DNA of 64,000 bases from Prorocentrum cordatum (GCA_963575745.1 CAUYUJ010014205.1:314501-378500); one strand, 5' to 3'; counted from the first letter of the stretch, positions 53,210 through 64,000 are shown. The notes: generated by a model from the sequence alone, not told the origin. Translations and numbers: made by a program.

Positions 53210-56201
53210 CCACTGGTGTGAATTATACCAACCAGACCCGACCCGAAGGGATATTGTGAATCGGGAACTGAGGGGGCTGGCCAGATTAGATCGGATTTAT
53301 ACGACCCTTCCTGCAGGTATTCTCAATGAGATGACCGTTGTTGTCAACGCTGTCGGCACCCTCATGCATCCAGGGGCCTCCTCCGATCACATTCCCGTCG
53401 CTGCCACTGTTTCCCTCCCGACCCCGAAGGGTCGTTCCTCGGTTCCGAAATGGATCAGGCAGCATGCCGACTACCACAGAATGGTTCCCGAACAGCTTCG
53501 GGGGCCGACGCTTCCATCGGACCCTGCGCAGAAACTCACGAGGGTGAAAGAGGTTTTTGGTACGGCTGCTGTGGAATTTAAGAAGACCCTTAAGTGTCGG
53601 CCAGCGGGCAACGATGCGGAACGGCTCCACTTTGCGTTCATGGCATACCGTGGATGGAGGGGTCGGCAGTGGTATCTCTGTCTTCGTGCCATTCGCTGCT
53701 ACGCTTCTCTCCTGCCTTTCTTCGACATCGACGGCGGTGCGTGCACTGATCCTGATGGCCTCCACAGTTTGGTACTATCATTGAAGGGACGTTGGTTTGA
53801 TGCGGAGTTGGAGGAGTTGGATCATAGTAACCAGGTGGAGGAGGTCAGGACCAAGAAGAGACGGAGGCTGGTGGCTCTTAGGCGAGGATGGGACCTCATG
53901 AGGAGGAGGACTGGACTGCTAGGCGTATTGGACGAGAGCGGGGCCCCGCGTGCCTCCCCAGAAGCGGCTTCTGCGGCACTGGTAGCTCATTGGAGTAAGG
54001 TCTTTGCCCAGGCGGATTGCGACCCGACTCATTGGGAAGAAATGCTGACCCACGTTCAGACTATTGGCGGCTGCACTCCTGCCCCACGGTGGAAACTGGA
54101 CGCGGATGAATTTCGGGGCCGTGTCGGCCATGAATTTCATTCTGCTCCTGGCCCTGATGGGATCCCGCATGGTTGTTGGAAGGTCCCTGAGGCGACCGAT
54201 GCTTTGTTCGAGGTTTACGAGGAGGTTTTCAACAGTGCAGGAGGTTCTCTCCCTCCTGAATGTCGGGTTAGTCGCGTGGTGTTCCTCCCGAAGGGCAGCG
54301 ACCCCCGTGATCGCAGCGACTTTGTCTCTCGTGCACCGGCCCCCACCCGCCCGCTCTCCCTCGCGAATGCGGATGCGAAGATACTCTCCGACGCCTTCTG
54401 TTTGGGACTCAATGACGTCGCTCCTGTGACTGTGGACGTCTCCCAGCGTGGTGGGGTTCGAGGGCGTAACATTCTAGACAATGTCGCTGAAGTTGAAAAA
54501 TGGGGCCTTATCCAACACATGTGTGGGAGGGATAAAGCGGGGGTGTTGTTCACCGATTTCAAGGCGGCGTTCCCTTCGATCCTGGCCGAGTGGATTTTTG
54601 CCGTTTTGGTGGCCATGGGGGTTCCCAGCGAGACCGCGGGTTTCTTCAAAGCCCTGCACGCCAACAATACGGCCCTGGTCTGCTTTGAGGGCGCTGCCGA
54701 AACGGTTTTCCCTGTGGAACGAGGTGCACGGCAGGGGGGCCCTGCGTCAATGACCCTCTTTGCTTTGGCTCTGGACCCCGTACTGCGCTGGATCCGTGCC
54801 CGCCGTGTCGAACGGGTAGGTGTCCAATTGGCGTACGCTGATGACTGCTGCTTTGGATCACGTGACATTCTCATCGATCCCATGCCCACCTTGCTGCTTC
54901 TCGACTTGCTCTCTTCCGCGGTTGGTCTCTCGTTGAATGTGGGGAAATGCTACGTCTTGATCTGCGGGACGCTGAATGGAGATGCCCTCGCTGCCCACAT
55001 GACTCGGAAAGGCAGCCGATTCGCCTCGGTCCGTTTCGCCACCAGAGTTTTGTACCTCGGATTCTGGGTGGGCCCATCGGCCCATGAGGTGGCCTGGGTG
55101 GAAACGATGAATAAGTTCTGGCAGCGAGTTCGTCTTCTTCGCTCTCTCTCGCTGGACTTGGCGACCACCATCCGCCTGTTCCATTCTAATTGCCTCTCCG
55201 TCTTGCAGTATCGGATTCAGCTGGTGAGGGTCACCCCAGGGGTTCGGCGTCAGCATAGGGAAGCCTTGCAGATACTTACAGCGGGGCCTCGGCATGCATT
55301 GAACTACACTATGCGCACCCAGTTACGTGACCTGGGGATCTCACTTGAATTCGTGGACCTGGGACTGTATGATGAAGCTACGAAATTTCGGGTGGTGATG
55401 CGGTGCCATGCATTAGATGATGCGCTTTATGAGTTAGATGGATTAGCTATTGGCTTGACGGATGATGAATTTATTCCTGCACGTATGTTTTCTGGATGGT
55501 GGTGCCATTCGATGATACGCACGACGAATGAGGACGCGGCGGACCTCGTGAACTCTCCCATTGATCGAACTGCCCGTCTTATCCAGGCCAAGGTCCATCG
55601 GCACTTACGGTCGGTTCGTTTGACTGCCACTCCATTATTGTGTCTGGGTGTACGGGTATCGAGGTGGTTGGTTGCAGCATCTCTCGAGGATATGTTCCGT
55701 CTGCGGGCGAGATTGCGCGCTGTGGAGCGTGCCACGTGCACGCATCTTGCTACCAACGTTCTCCGCGTTCTGTCCAGGGGCGCTTGTACTTCGGCACGTT
55801 TTCACGCGAATGACAGTGGGTGCTGCTTTGGGCGCGTGGCCCCTGATGACCTTCTCCATTACAACATCTGTGACCGATTCCGTGACCTGGCACTGCACCG
55901 TCTCCCTGGGTTGGAAGCGTTACCCACGCCGTGGAGGGAGATGTGGCAGCACCGAGATACCTGGCTTACCTGTCTTTGTCTGATGGGACCTTCCTGGGGG
56001 CTCGACCGCGACGTTGCCTGCGCTGCCTTCATCGATGCATTTCTGAAGACCCACGCCCATCATCGGCGTCTGACTCAGGTCCCCCCGCCCCAGGTCTTCG
56101 TTGCCCGATTGCGTCTTCTGGCTCGTCGGTTTACTGGTGTTGCACGACAGTTCAGGGCACGGCGTATTGGACGGGCTGCCACGCGAAGTGATGTCGTTTG
56201 A
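52998..56201 (+). CDS. LINE reverse transcriptase polyprotein (open frame)
   Basis: Open for 1067 codons, but the first 60 or so codons are an out-of-frame reading of the endonuclease. The true product starts to match near 53190. End of endonuclease: RLDRIYTTLP and SDHIPV (about residue 129). RT: APGPDGIPHGCW, PLSLANADAKILS, motif A VLFTDFKAAFPSI (about 515), motif B GARQGGPASMTLFALALDP (about 577), motif C AYADDCCFG (about 612), motif D LNVGKCYVL and motif E YLGFWVG. C-terminus: a CC...H...C finger CCFGRVAPDDLLHYNIC (about 941). All catalytic aspartates are present. Stop TGA at 56199-56201. Confidence 0.5.
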   Translation: MYICLTRAMTFVSIISTYASSMPPFLRQRIPWLSSWETGTSVRWKMVGLLSLGRLGLGTVCNAMLFQEHCSHWCELYQPDPTRRDIVNRELRGLARLDRIYTTLPAGILNEMTVVVNAVGTLMHPGASSDHIPVAATVSLPTPKGRSSVPKWIRQHADYHRMVPEQLRGPTLPSDPAQKLTRVKEVFGTAAVEFKKTLKCRPAGNDAERLHFAFMAYRGWRGRQWYLCLRAIRCYASLLPFFDIDGGACTDPDGLHSLVLSLKGRWFDAELEELDHSNQVEEVRTKKRRRLVALRRGWDLMRRRTGLLGVLDESGAPRASPEAASAALVAHWSKVFAQADCDPTHWEEMLTHVQTIGGCTPAPRWKLDADEFRGRVGHEFHSAPGPDGIPHGCWKVPEATDALFEVYEEVFNSAGGSLPPECRVSRVVFLPKGSDPRDRSDFVSRAPAPTRPLSLANADAKILSDAFCLGLNDVAPVTVDVSQRGGVRGRNILDNVAEVEKWGLIQHMCGRDKAGVLFTDFKAAFPSILAEWIFAVLVAMGVPSETAGFFKALHANNTALVCFEGAAETVFPVERGARQGGPASMTLFALALDPVLRWIRARRVERVGVQLAYADDCCFGSRDILIDPMPTLLLLDLLSSAVGLSLNVGKCYVLICGTLNGDALAAHMTRKGSRFASVRFATRVLYLGFWVGPSAHEVAWVETMNKFWQRVRLLRSLSLDLATTIRLFHSNCLSVLQYRIQLVRVTPGVRRQHREALQILTAGPRHALNYTMRTQLRDLGISLEFVDLGLYDEATKFRVVMRCHALDDALYELDGLAIGLTDDEFIPARMFSGWWCHSMIRTTNEDAADLVNSPIDRTARLIQAKVHRHLRSVRLTATPLLCLGVRVSRWLVAASLEDMFRLRARLRAVERATCTHLATNVLRVLSRGACTSARFHANDSGCCFGRVAPDDLLHYNICDRFRDLALHRLPGLEALPTPWREMWQHRDTWLTCLCLMGPSWGLDRDVACAAFIDAFLKTHAHHRRLTQVPPPQVFVARLRLLARRFTGVARQFRARRIGRAATRSDVV

Positions 56202-57048
56202 GTGTGGCCGCTCCCTTTCATCCCTCGCGCGCGTGCTCTAGTGCTCCTCTATGCGTTCCCTTGCCTCTCCTGTCGCTTGCTGTCTTCCGTCTCCCCTGCC
56301 GCTGCCGCTGCCCCTTCCCCGCGGGGTGGGCGCGGTTGGGTCCTCGGTTTTTCCCGCCCTTGCCTTCCCCTCTTTCCCCTGCCTTTCTTCTGGCCCGCCC
56401 CCTCGGTCCTCCTGCTGCTTGCTCCGCCGTGCGCGTGCTGTTGCTGCTTGGGTTGGGCCCCCGCCTGGCTGGGGGAGCGCGCGCGGGGGCGCGCGTGCAC
56501 CCGCCCCGCCGCTCCCTGCCGCCCCCGCCGCCCGCCCCGTTGACGACCTGTTCAACTGTGCCCGTTGCGCCTCTCTGGGAGGTAGGGCGCCTGCCCCTCG
56601 ATTTTGTATAGGCGTGTTTCGTGCCTGGGTTGTGGGTCGTGGTGACGGTGGCCTGGGTTGCAAGCGCCCGAGGCTTGCGGGGCGTGGGCTCTGCCCCCCC
56701 CCCCGTCACCGAGTGCGCCCCCCCGCTGCCGAGGACTCTCGTTCGGGAGGATCGGCAGCGGGCGGTGCTGCCCCGCCGCGCCCCGCGCGCGAGGTGCCAC
56801 GGTACCTCCCACGGGTGGGCGAAGATCGGCCGCCCGTTGTGCACGGGCGTCAAGTACTCTGTCCTTTTCTCTCCTCCTTCGTTGTTCCTCTGCTGCCGCT
56901 GCCCCCCCTCCTGCACGGATTTCGGTGTTGGCAGGCATGGCCTGTTGCTGCGCTGCTGCCGCAGATCATGGATTACTGACCTGGATGGAATATAGATGCG
57001 CGGGGAAAGAAATAATAATGTATTTTTTAATATATATATATATAATCA

Positions 57049-57110
57049 AAAAAAAAAAAAAAAAAAAAAACGCATCCTCCTCCTCCTCCTCCTACTCCTC
57101 AATTCCCCTC
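57049..57110. repeat. Poly(A) then (CCT)n
   Basis: About 21 A, then CGCATCCTCCTCCTCCTCCT. Marks the LINE 3' end and its likely simple-repeat target. Confidence 0.5.
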
Positions 57111-57282
57111 CTATCTCATCCTCCTGCTCATCCGCCATCTCATCCTCCTCCATTTTCTTCCTTATGAAACAACTCCACCCCGAGGCCAGTCGAAAGGGCG
57201 GGTTGGGTGTTTCGCCTGAGATTTCTTCTTCTTCTTCACCATTTGTGTCCTTGAAGCATGATTAAGGACAACGGAATCACAG

Positions 57283-57690
57283 ATGGAGGGCGGGTCGTTT
57301 TCAACATGTTGTTCTTGTCTTAGCGCCGCGCACATTCGTCTTGAAAGTTTGGAAGAGCTTCAAAGATTGAGGGCTGATCGTTTTCAACGTGCAGGTCTCG
57401 CCTTAGCGCCGCGCGCATTCGTCTTAAACGCGTGCACGAGAGCTTCACGGATTGAAGGCGGGTTGTTTTCACAATGTGATTCTCGTTTTAGCGTTGCGCA
57501 CGCTCGCTTTCAAAATTTGCAAGAAGTGCATTGGTTGAGGGCGGGTCGTTTCAAAATTTGATTATCGCTTTAGCGCCGCGTACATTCGTTTTAAATGGTT
57601 CCAAGAATTTCGCGGATTGAGGGCCGTTCCTTTTCAACAGGTGGTTCTCGCCTTAGCGTCGCGCGCATTTGTTTTTGCATATTCGCAAAC
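57283..57690. repeat. ~83-bp tandem repeat, five units
   Basis: TAGCGCCGCG or a variant at 57321, 57404, 57489, 57571 and 57654. Units also hold GGATTGAGGGCGGGTCGTTT and CATTCGTCTT. Confidence 0.5.
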
Positions 57691-58078
57691 GTTGAATCAT
57701 GGCTAACGTACCAATAATGGTGTGTTGGACCGGTTCATGCTTGTCTGAGCGCAACAGTTAGGTTTATTCGCTGTGTTGATGTCTCAGGAGTGGCGTTCTG
57801 ACACGATTCAGAATCGCCGATACCTCGCAGTCAGGTTAACTCGTGGCGCGAAAGTCCTGAGAATGGTGTTTGCGCACGCTTCGGGATTTTCGCACGGTTG
57901 TCCCCCAACGTGGCAATTCCCTCAGTGGAAATGAATGTTTGTAGGGGTTTGAGAAGAGGGAGCTTGGAGGGAGGGTGTATTCCAACATCGCTGATGAGTC
58001 TTAGGTTTGCACTGGTCAGCACGTGTTGCCCCCTCCCTCTCCCCTCCCCTTCCGTCCCATCTCTTTCCCCCTCGGCCC

Positions 58079-58777
58079 ATGGTGTCGGCGGAGCGCCTGC
58101 GCTGGGTCATGGACAAGTTCCGTCTCGGGCACCAAGCGCGACTATCGATGTCCTGTTTTCTTGAGCTGATGGTGGTGCTGATCGAGTACTATGCACAGGG
58201 CCCTGCCATGAGGAATGGTACAACTCTGGCGGTATCTGCGCTCCTCCTTCGGAAATTACCACCACATATTGTTGTGGAGCATGGTCACAAGCGTTCCAGT
58301 GGAGTTGCGAATGTGTCCATGCCTTTTCGTCCTGTCCCAGGTGGTGAGGAAGAAGACCTACAAGATGATGACGACGGATATCATGATGGACCTGGAGGTA
58401 ATCCCCTTAATGGTGGAGGAGGCGGAGGTGGGCATAGCCATCGTCGACGTGCAGAGCCTGACCCCTGGCACGGACATGGTGGTCATGACCCTTGGGGTGG
58501 AGGCGGGGGTTACCCTTGGCAATGTTGGGGAGCAGCTAAACGGCCGTGGTGCTGTGCAGGTCATGGAGATCCCCTCCCTGCTACAGTTGCGCTCCCTGCG
58601 GCGCCGCGCTTCCCGTTCGACGCGGACGCAGTGGAGTTCATCCCGATGGACGCGGAGACCAGAGTTGACACGCTGCTGCACGCACTTGGCGTGGACAAGT
58701 TGGGTGGTAATTCTCATTCTGGGGAGGAATGGCGGTCTTGGAGGTGGTCGGACTGTACTTCGGGATGGTGCGCATGA
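58079..58777 (+). CDS. Doubtful plus-strand gene, first exon candidate
   Basis: ATG 58079-58081 after a pyrimidine-rich leader; starts MVSAERLRWVMDKFRLGHQA, then SCFLELMVVLIEYYAQGPAM. A Gly/His-rich part follows in the same frame, while another frame over 58340-58600 reads more like protein (VRKKTYKMMTTDIMMDLEVI, GVTLGNVGEQLNGRGAVQVM). Acidic text DLRVELDGDLRAKPELWEEP follows near 58960-59010. Acceptor-like sites TTTCAG near 59175 and TTGCAG near 59984 suggest further exons to about 60240. I cannot settle a model or a function. Confidence 0.5.
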   Translation: MVSAERLRWVMDKFRLGHQARLSMSCFLELMVVLIEYYAQGPAMRNGTTLAVSALLLRKLPPHIVVEHGHKRSSGVANVSMPFRPVPGGEEEDLQDDDDGYHDGPGGNPLNGGGGGGGHSHRRRAEPDPWHGHGGHDPWGGGGGYPWQCWGAAKRPWCCAGHGDPLPATVALPAAPRFPFDADAVEFIPMDAETRVDTLLHALGVDKLGGNSHSGEEWRSWRWSDCTSGWCA

Positions 58778-60240
58778 GGATGCTGATCGTCGGGGAGGTA
58801 CTATTCGTCTTTGGGCTTTAGCTGACGGTTTCGGGGATACACGGTCTCTATATGAAGCTGGTCGGCCGCGGGATGACGCACAAGAGGATGTGATTTACTG
58901 GATGTATTATTACTATGGTGACGGGGCCTGTAGTAGTCCTGATATTTGTGAGCTTACTGGCGTGGGTGATCTTCGTGTGGAGCTTGATGGAGATCTTCGT
59001 GCGAAGCCTGAACTTTGGGAGGAGCCAGCCGGTGATATTCGGATGGAGCCAGGTCTTTCTGTGGGGCTCGATCATCGTGTGGAGCCGGATGGTGCTCTCT
59101 GTCTTGAGCGCACTTTTGCGGATGGTGTTGACGATGTTGATGGTGCCGACGATGGCGGTGGGAGTTTTTGTTTCAGGTATGTTGTGTCTACCGCTGTGGG
59201 GACCGCACATATACGGCGTCCGAGTGCCTGTGCTGCCATGCGCCTGCTGGCCTTCGGCTGGCTGTGCACGATGCTGGAGGTTGGCGCCATGGCGCGCTCT
59301 CGACTGAGGACGCAAAGAAGGACACATACAGCAACACCTTCTTTTAAAGAAAGGAGGTGCGTGTTCGGGGACTCCGCTCACGCTCTGAATTCAACGGGCA
59401 AATTTGTATGGTGCGCGTCCACCTTCCACATCGGTGTGGCCCCGCATCACAAAAGGGAAGCGGTACCCTGTGCTGGTTGGTGAGCTTGCGGATCTTGTCT
59501 CGTTTCCTGTTTCGCGCCTGGTGGTCGCATTTCAAGCTGATCATGGGCGTCATTGGGGGATATTTCTTCGTGATTTCTTTCAAGGTACTGTGGTACGTTT
59601 TCCTTGGTAATGTCTCTGTTGGGCATCCCCGGGAGTAGTGGGAGAGCCACTCGGGAGAATTGGTGCGAGGCAGCCTTGGTGATGTGTAGTGGAATCATAT
59701 GGGGTGGTGTTCGTGCCACCCATAAAGACTCGTACGCGGTGATTTTGAGAGGCCTCGGTCCCGCTCTTTCTCTCGTCGTTTTGCGTCTTTTCGTCTTGTC
59801 TTGTCTCGTCGTTCTGTCGCCTCCTTTCTCTTTTCCTGTCCTCCCGCGTTGTCGTTTCTGCGTTTTGGGGTGGTCGTTACGTCCCCTCGGCCTCATCCTC
59901 CTCCTCTTCTCCCTCGTTCCTTCGTCGCCCCCCGCTGTGTCCCACCTGGAACTAACAATCGTGGCGTTTGGCTTTTTTTGCAGAAGAATTCTTCTTACTC
60001 CTCCTCCATTGTACACAACCCCCCTTCTCTGATTGCGCGTCGCTTACGTGGCCGGAAGGGCCTGTCGCAATTTTTCAGTCCTGCGCGTTACGACCCGCGC
60101 ACGTGTGTGAGACAGCCGCCAGCCGGTACGTTTTTGTTCCTAAAGTGGCTGTTTGTGCCCTGGTCTGGACATGCGCCTCCAGCCCGCGGCACTTCTTCAG
60201 CCAATGTGTCGTGCACACACGACGGCGTTATTGATTGATT

Positions 60241-61136
60241 GGTAGGATGGCAGATGTAACGCGAGCGCCCCTACCTGGTCCCCCCCCCTTCCTACTTCTC
60301 CCCCTCCCTTGTCCCCCTCGCCTCCCCCCCTCTTCCTGCTCTTCCGTTTCCTCCATCCCCTTGGGATTTGAAGAATCTTGGGGCCGAAGGCGTTTTTTAC
60401 TCGGCGGAAGGCGGCGCAAAGCTGGCAGAAGAAAATGAGGGCAGGTCCGACGGGGGAAGCTTGCGGAAGGCCGGCGGAAGCCAGCGGATGAAAGATGCAT
60501 CCTTCGGGAGATGCCAACCTGCTGGGATTCACGGGTTCCAGAAGCAGCCAATGGGGTTTCCCCCCCAGTGCGTCTCCTGGGCTCCACGGAGCCCCTCAGT
60601 CTTTCGCGTTACTTGAGGAATCCCTTGGGGCTCTGGGTTCCCATGAGGCGTGCTCTGGAGGTTGTCGAGCTGGACAGCCAGGCATCAGTGCACAGGGCGT
60701 CGCGGGGTTCTCCCCACATGTGACGCCACCACCAACACCACGAACGGGTGGGAAAGCCCAGGGGCGGGCATTACAAGCATTCGCTGGGGAGCCTCGTAGA
60801 GAACACGGGCGGTCGGAGCCCCCAGATACAAGTATTGCCCCCCCCCCCCCCCCGAGGATGTCCGCCCCTGCCGGAGCGCCGAATCTGGGCCTCCCTGGAA
60901 AAGCGGCTGTCGTTCCTCCGGCCATCGATTGGCCGCCCAGCTCAAACATCCACGCGCAACGCTTCCCTACCGAGAGAATACCCATATGCATCGTGCTGAT
61001 TCCGTGCGTCCTCGTGCTCTGTGGCCGCCTGTGGCCTGCACGTGCACCCTTCGCCCGTGCTGATGTTTCAGTCATCAGTGTTTGTCTTGACTCTTGGAAT
61101 CAAGGAGTGTTGAGCTTGACCAAATCTTCCAGAGGT
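60241..61136. other. No gene recognised
   Basis: Contains a run of 17 C (60838-60854) and GAAGGCGGCG-type short repeats near 60400-60480. Open frames have no motif. Confidence 0.5.
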
Positions 61137-62497
61137 ATGATGAAAGGGGTGTGGTATAATGGGGTGTGGCGCCTGTGCTGAAAATGACGATGTTCTCTAC
61201 GATTGCCGCAAGTGCGTTGCATCCCGATTTCAGGCACCTTGGCTTTGCGTCGACCGCTTCAAGCAACGTCAGAGCTTATAACTTCCAACTTCCTGAAGCG
61301 AGCGCCGTCCAATCAGAACGGCGACGCAAAGGCCAATTTCATGACGCCCTATCGCCAGGCATGCGATTCTGGAGATATGGCATATTCTGGGATTGATTTC
61401 TGTGCCTCCAAAGTTTCCAGAATGTCGTTGTAGTATTTCTGGAAGTATATATTGGCATAGCATAGAATAATTATCCCAGTGCGACCCTACCTAGGAGTTG
61501 GAGCATCTAGGAAAGCAACATCTACATCTACACCGACAGCTACATTAACATCTACACCTGCATATACATCTACATCAACATCAACAGCGAGACTCACATC
61601 TACATATACACCTACACCTACACCTACACCTACACCTACATCTACATCTACATCTACATCTACAGTTTCGCATTGCTTTTGCTGTTGCTTTGCTTTGCTT
61701 TGTGTTGTTTGTGATTTGCCTTGCCGTCGCTGCTGTTGCGTTGCCTTTGTTTTGCTGCTATGCTCTGCAATGCTATGCTATGCTTTGCTGCGTTGTGCTA
61801 TGCTGTGCTGTGCTGCGCTATGCTATGCTATGCTATGCTGGGCTATGCTATGTTATGCTGGGCTGTGCTATGATATGCTGTGCTGCGCTATGCTATGCTA
61901 CGCTATGCTATGTGATGCTGTGCTCTGCTATGCTAAAGCTCAGCGAAGCTAAGATGAAGGTAAGCTAAGCTAAGATAAACCTGAGCTAAGATGAAGCTAA
62001 GCTAAGCTAAGATGAAATAAGCTAAGCTAAGAGAGAGATAAGCAACGCTAAGCTAAGGGGACGTAACTGGGGGAACCGCGGGGAGGATACTGGGGGAACC
62101 GCCCGGGTCGGTGTGCACTGCCCGGCCCCTTTAAGAAAGAGAGTAAGAACCCTCTAGGCAGAGCCTGGGTAGGGAATTTCTGAATTCCAGAAGATCTGGA
62201 ATTTCATGTTTGGCTGATACGTAAATTCCGGAATCGCGTTTTGCGCGAGTCGCGGTGGCCGAAATTGCGTGTTCGGTGATCGGGCGTGTTGGATCAGGTT
62301 GTTGTGTCGCCGTTAACATAGGATTGCGTCGTTTGGAAAAGTTGGGATCAGTAATTCTGACATTGTTTGAAGCGGTCGACGCAAAGCCGAGGTTGTCGAA
62401 GTCGGGATGCGACGCATTTGCGGCTATCGTAGGTCGATCACATCGCGATTCTTAGCACTGGCACCATACTCCTTTATACCACACCCTTTTCCGACCT
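61137..62497. mobile_element. 1.36-kb foldback structure around element copy 3
   Basis: Left arm 61137-61460 and right arm 62176-62497 are diverged inverted repeats of about 320 bp. Landmarks on the left arm and on the reverse complement of the right arm: GGGTGTGGTATAA at the outer end, GCATCCCGA, then GGCTTTGCGTCGACCGCTTC identical in both, then AACGGCGAC, then GCGATTC near the inner end. The centre is copy 3 of the short element. No coding region was found. Confidence 0.5.
61470..62175. mobile_element. Short non-autonomous element, copy 3 (different core)
   Basis: Ends match copies 1 and 2 (TTATCCCAGTGCGACCCTAC left; GGAACCGCCCGGG, CACTGCCCGGCCCCTTTAAG and GGCAGAGCCTGGGTAGGG right). The core is mostly (CTACAT)n and (GCTATGCT)n, with only a short AGCTAA part near 61935-62050. 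Same termini, different simple repeat. Confidence 0.5.
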
Positions 62498-64000
62498 CCA
62501 CAAATCTCGAGATTGAGGACGTCCGCAGGCGTGCGCGGTTTCGCGCACAATAGTTTGACATACTAGCAGAATCTAGCGGAGGGGACGTGTCGACCAGAAG
62601 GCCTATCAACCTGTTATTTTTTAACATTCGTTGGAGCACGACCGAATGATTCGGATCCCTGGATCCTCTTTCGAGTCCATTCCCTTTCTGCTCATTTCTC
62701 TTCTCGCTAGTTTTCCCACACTTTCCCCAAGGATTTCTCATGGCTTTCCAACAACTGCTCCAGCTTCTCCGCTGGCCTCATGCGAGAGCTGCTCGTTACT
62801 AAGCCGTCCAAGCTGCCGGACCTTTGGTGGGGCCAGGGGGATGAGGAAGGGCAGCTGCAGCAGTGGCGTGTAGTAGCAGCTGCAACGGGAGCAGAGGATG
62901 AAGGGAGAGACCAAGAGGACCAAAGAGATTCTCGTGGAGGCCTTTCCACTCCATTCTGGACGGCTTGTCAGGCAAAAGGGAGGTCGACATCCAAAGTGAA
63001 GGTTTTCGATCCTCTGGGGAGGAGGGATGAGAAGGACGGGTATGAGGAGGAGGAAGAGGAGGTGGGGTGAAGGAAGATCGAGGAAGGTTGAGAAAGTGAG
63101 TCAGGAGTTTTCGCACTCTTGGTCGCCTTCGCCGTTGCATTCGTCGTCTCCGACGCCGTTGTCACCACCCTCATATTCATCGTCCACATTACCGTCGCCA
63201 TCGTCGCCGCCGTTGCGGTCGTCGTCGCCATTGCCACCGTCGTCGCGGTCGCCGTCGCTGTCCGTCGTCGCTGCTGCTGTTGCCGCCGTCCCGATCGCTA
63301 CCTTCGCCATCGCCACGCCGCGGCGGGCGTCGTCAGATCATGACTACAGCTGGCGATGATGTCTCTGATCTCTATGCACAAAGTCGAAGTCAAGACCTTA
63401 TCTTGTCTGCGGGGCCAGAGATTTCCCGACCTAGCGCTGCAAGGCCTCTGGGCAGGCCGTGCCCAGTTGGTAGGTCTTTCACGCATGTATGAAGGTCTGG
63501 GTATGGGACTGGAGCAGCGTTCTCTCAAAACAGACTCGTAAGGCTCGCTCTAGCTTTCTGTGGACCTGCCGCACACCGCCCGTGCTTTCGCCAGGAAGCT
63601 GAGAAAGCTGAGAGCCCTAGGAGCGGGTTCAGCGGCACCCATCTGACATGATTTTGCAGAGGGTCCAGTGAGCAGGGAAGTTGGTTGGGGGGCGGGAGGC
63701 AGGGGGGAGGTGGGGGGGCAAGCAGCACTGAGGGCAGCAGCGGGAGCACGAGCAGCTGGAGCCGGAGCCATTTACCCCGCTGACCGGAGCCGGAGTAAAG
63801 CCATCTTCAAATTTGGAGCAAATCGAGACGTCGAACGACGTCCCAGGTCGTCGTGCCAGCCTCGACCAGAGAATAGGCACAGCAGCAATTGCATGTGATT
63901 TTCTTGATTATTCCGGAGCGAACACGATGTGCGCTATTCATTTGCTCAGGAGGTCATCACGAAGTCTTGGGAAAATGGTGAATCTAAAATTAAGTAAGTA
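62498..64000. other. No gene assigned
   Basis: Several 80-110 codon frames; GAGGA-rich (63040-63065) and GTCGCC/GTCGTC-rich (63120-63300) stretches make long frames on both strands. No recognisable motif. A purine-rich patch lies near 63680-63725. Confidence 0.5.

Larger units (their letters stand above)
52400..57070 (+). mobile_element. LINE retrotransposon with poly(A) tail
   Basis: Contains endonuclease, reverse transcriptase, a C-terminal Cys/His finger, a pyrimidine-rich 3' UTR (56202-57000) and a run of about 21 A ending at about 57070. A (CCT)n microsatellite follows at once. The left boundary is uncertain. The reverse transcriptase frame is uninterrupted, so the copy is much younger than the one at 1-3334. 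Confidence 0.5.

Noticed and set aside
58215-59483. 422-codon plus-strand frame as a single gene
   Set aside because: Only its middle reads like protein, it overlaps another frame starting at 58079, and no motif or consistent splice model was found.

Overview
The window looks like nuclear DNA of a dinoflagellate. It is GC-rich and dominated by tandem repeats and retroelement relics. It carries an exact 22-base copy of the dinoflagellate spliced leader (DinoSL) at 20777-20798 and an 18-base DinoSL relic in reverse orientation at 36787-36804. Only sparse multi-exon genes are left between the repeats. The repeat style resembles free-living, GC-rich dinoflagellates, but I cannot name a species from sequence alone. 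No rRNA, tRNA, CRISPR or bacterial operon was seen.

Layout. 1-3450 is a frameshifted LINE relic. 3450-15260 is a long GC-rich minisatellite built on CTTGGGCCGTCTTGGAGGCC-like units. It is interrupted at 6952-12953 by a degenerate 6-kb tyrosine-recombinase retrotransposon (PAT/DIRS type) with gag-like, RT-RNase H, recombinase and methyltransferase-like regions and split direct repeats (A1...B1-A2...B2). 16.3-17.7 kb is a 177-bp satellite. 18.2-20.3 kb holds smaller copies of the GGCC array. 20777-21863 is a DinoSL-headed cDNA-like copy of a coiled-coil, LINE ORF1-like gene.

23.4-51.0 kb carries all the recognisable host-type genes, every one on the minus strand. They are two neighbouring unknown genes (23444-24441 and 25486-28527), an intronless DNA cytosine-5 methyltransferase-like gene with a DinoSL relic at its 5' end (33753-36804), a gene whose last exon encodes a PHD/RING-like finger (40303-43563), and a further multi-exon unknown gene (47996 to about 51000). 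Several introns can be placed by matching reading-frame phase. Between the genes lie several distinct tandem-repeat families, two copies of a 1.5-kb composite repeat and two copies of a short mobile-looking element.

52.4-57.07 kb is a LINE with an almost complete reverse transcriptase frame and a poly(A) tail. 57.3-64 kb holds an 83-bp repeat, a doubtful plus-strand gene, and a 1.36-kb foldback structure with a third copy of the mobile-looking element at its centre.

The main themes are mRNA-to-genome recycling, shown by DinoSL relics; a site-specific retroelement that appears to use the GGCC satellite as its landing pad; and many unrelated tandem repeats that each carry a conserved palindrome.

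[Form note: the original answer gave no feature confidence values; the 0.5 in every feature is a placeholder required by the schema, not an estimate.]
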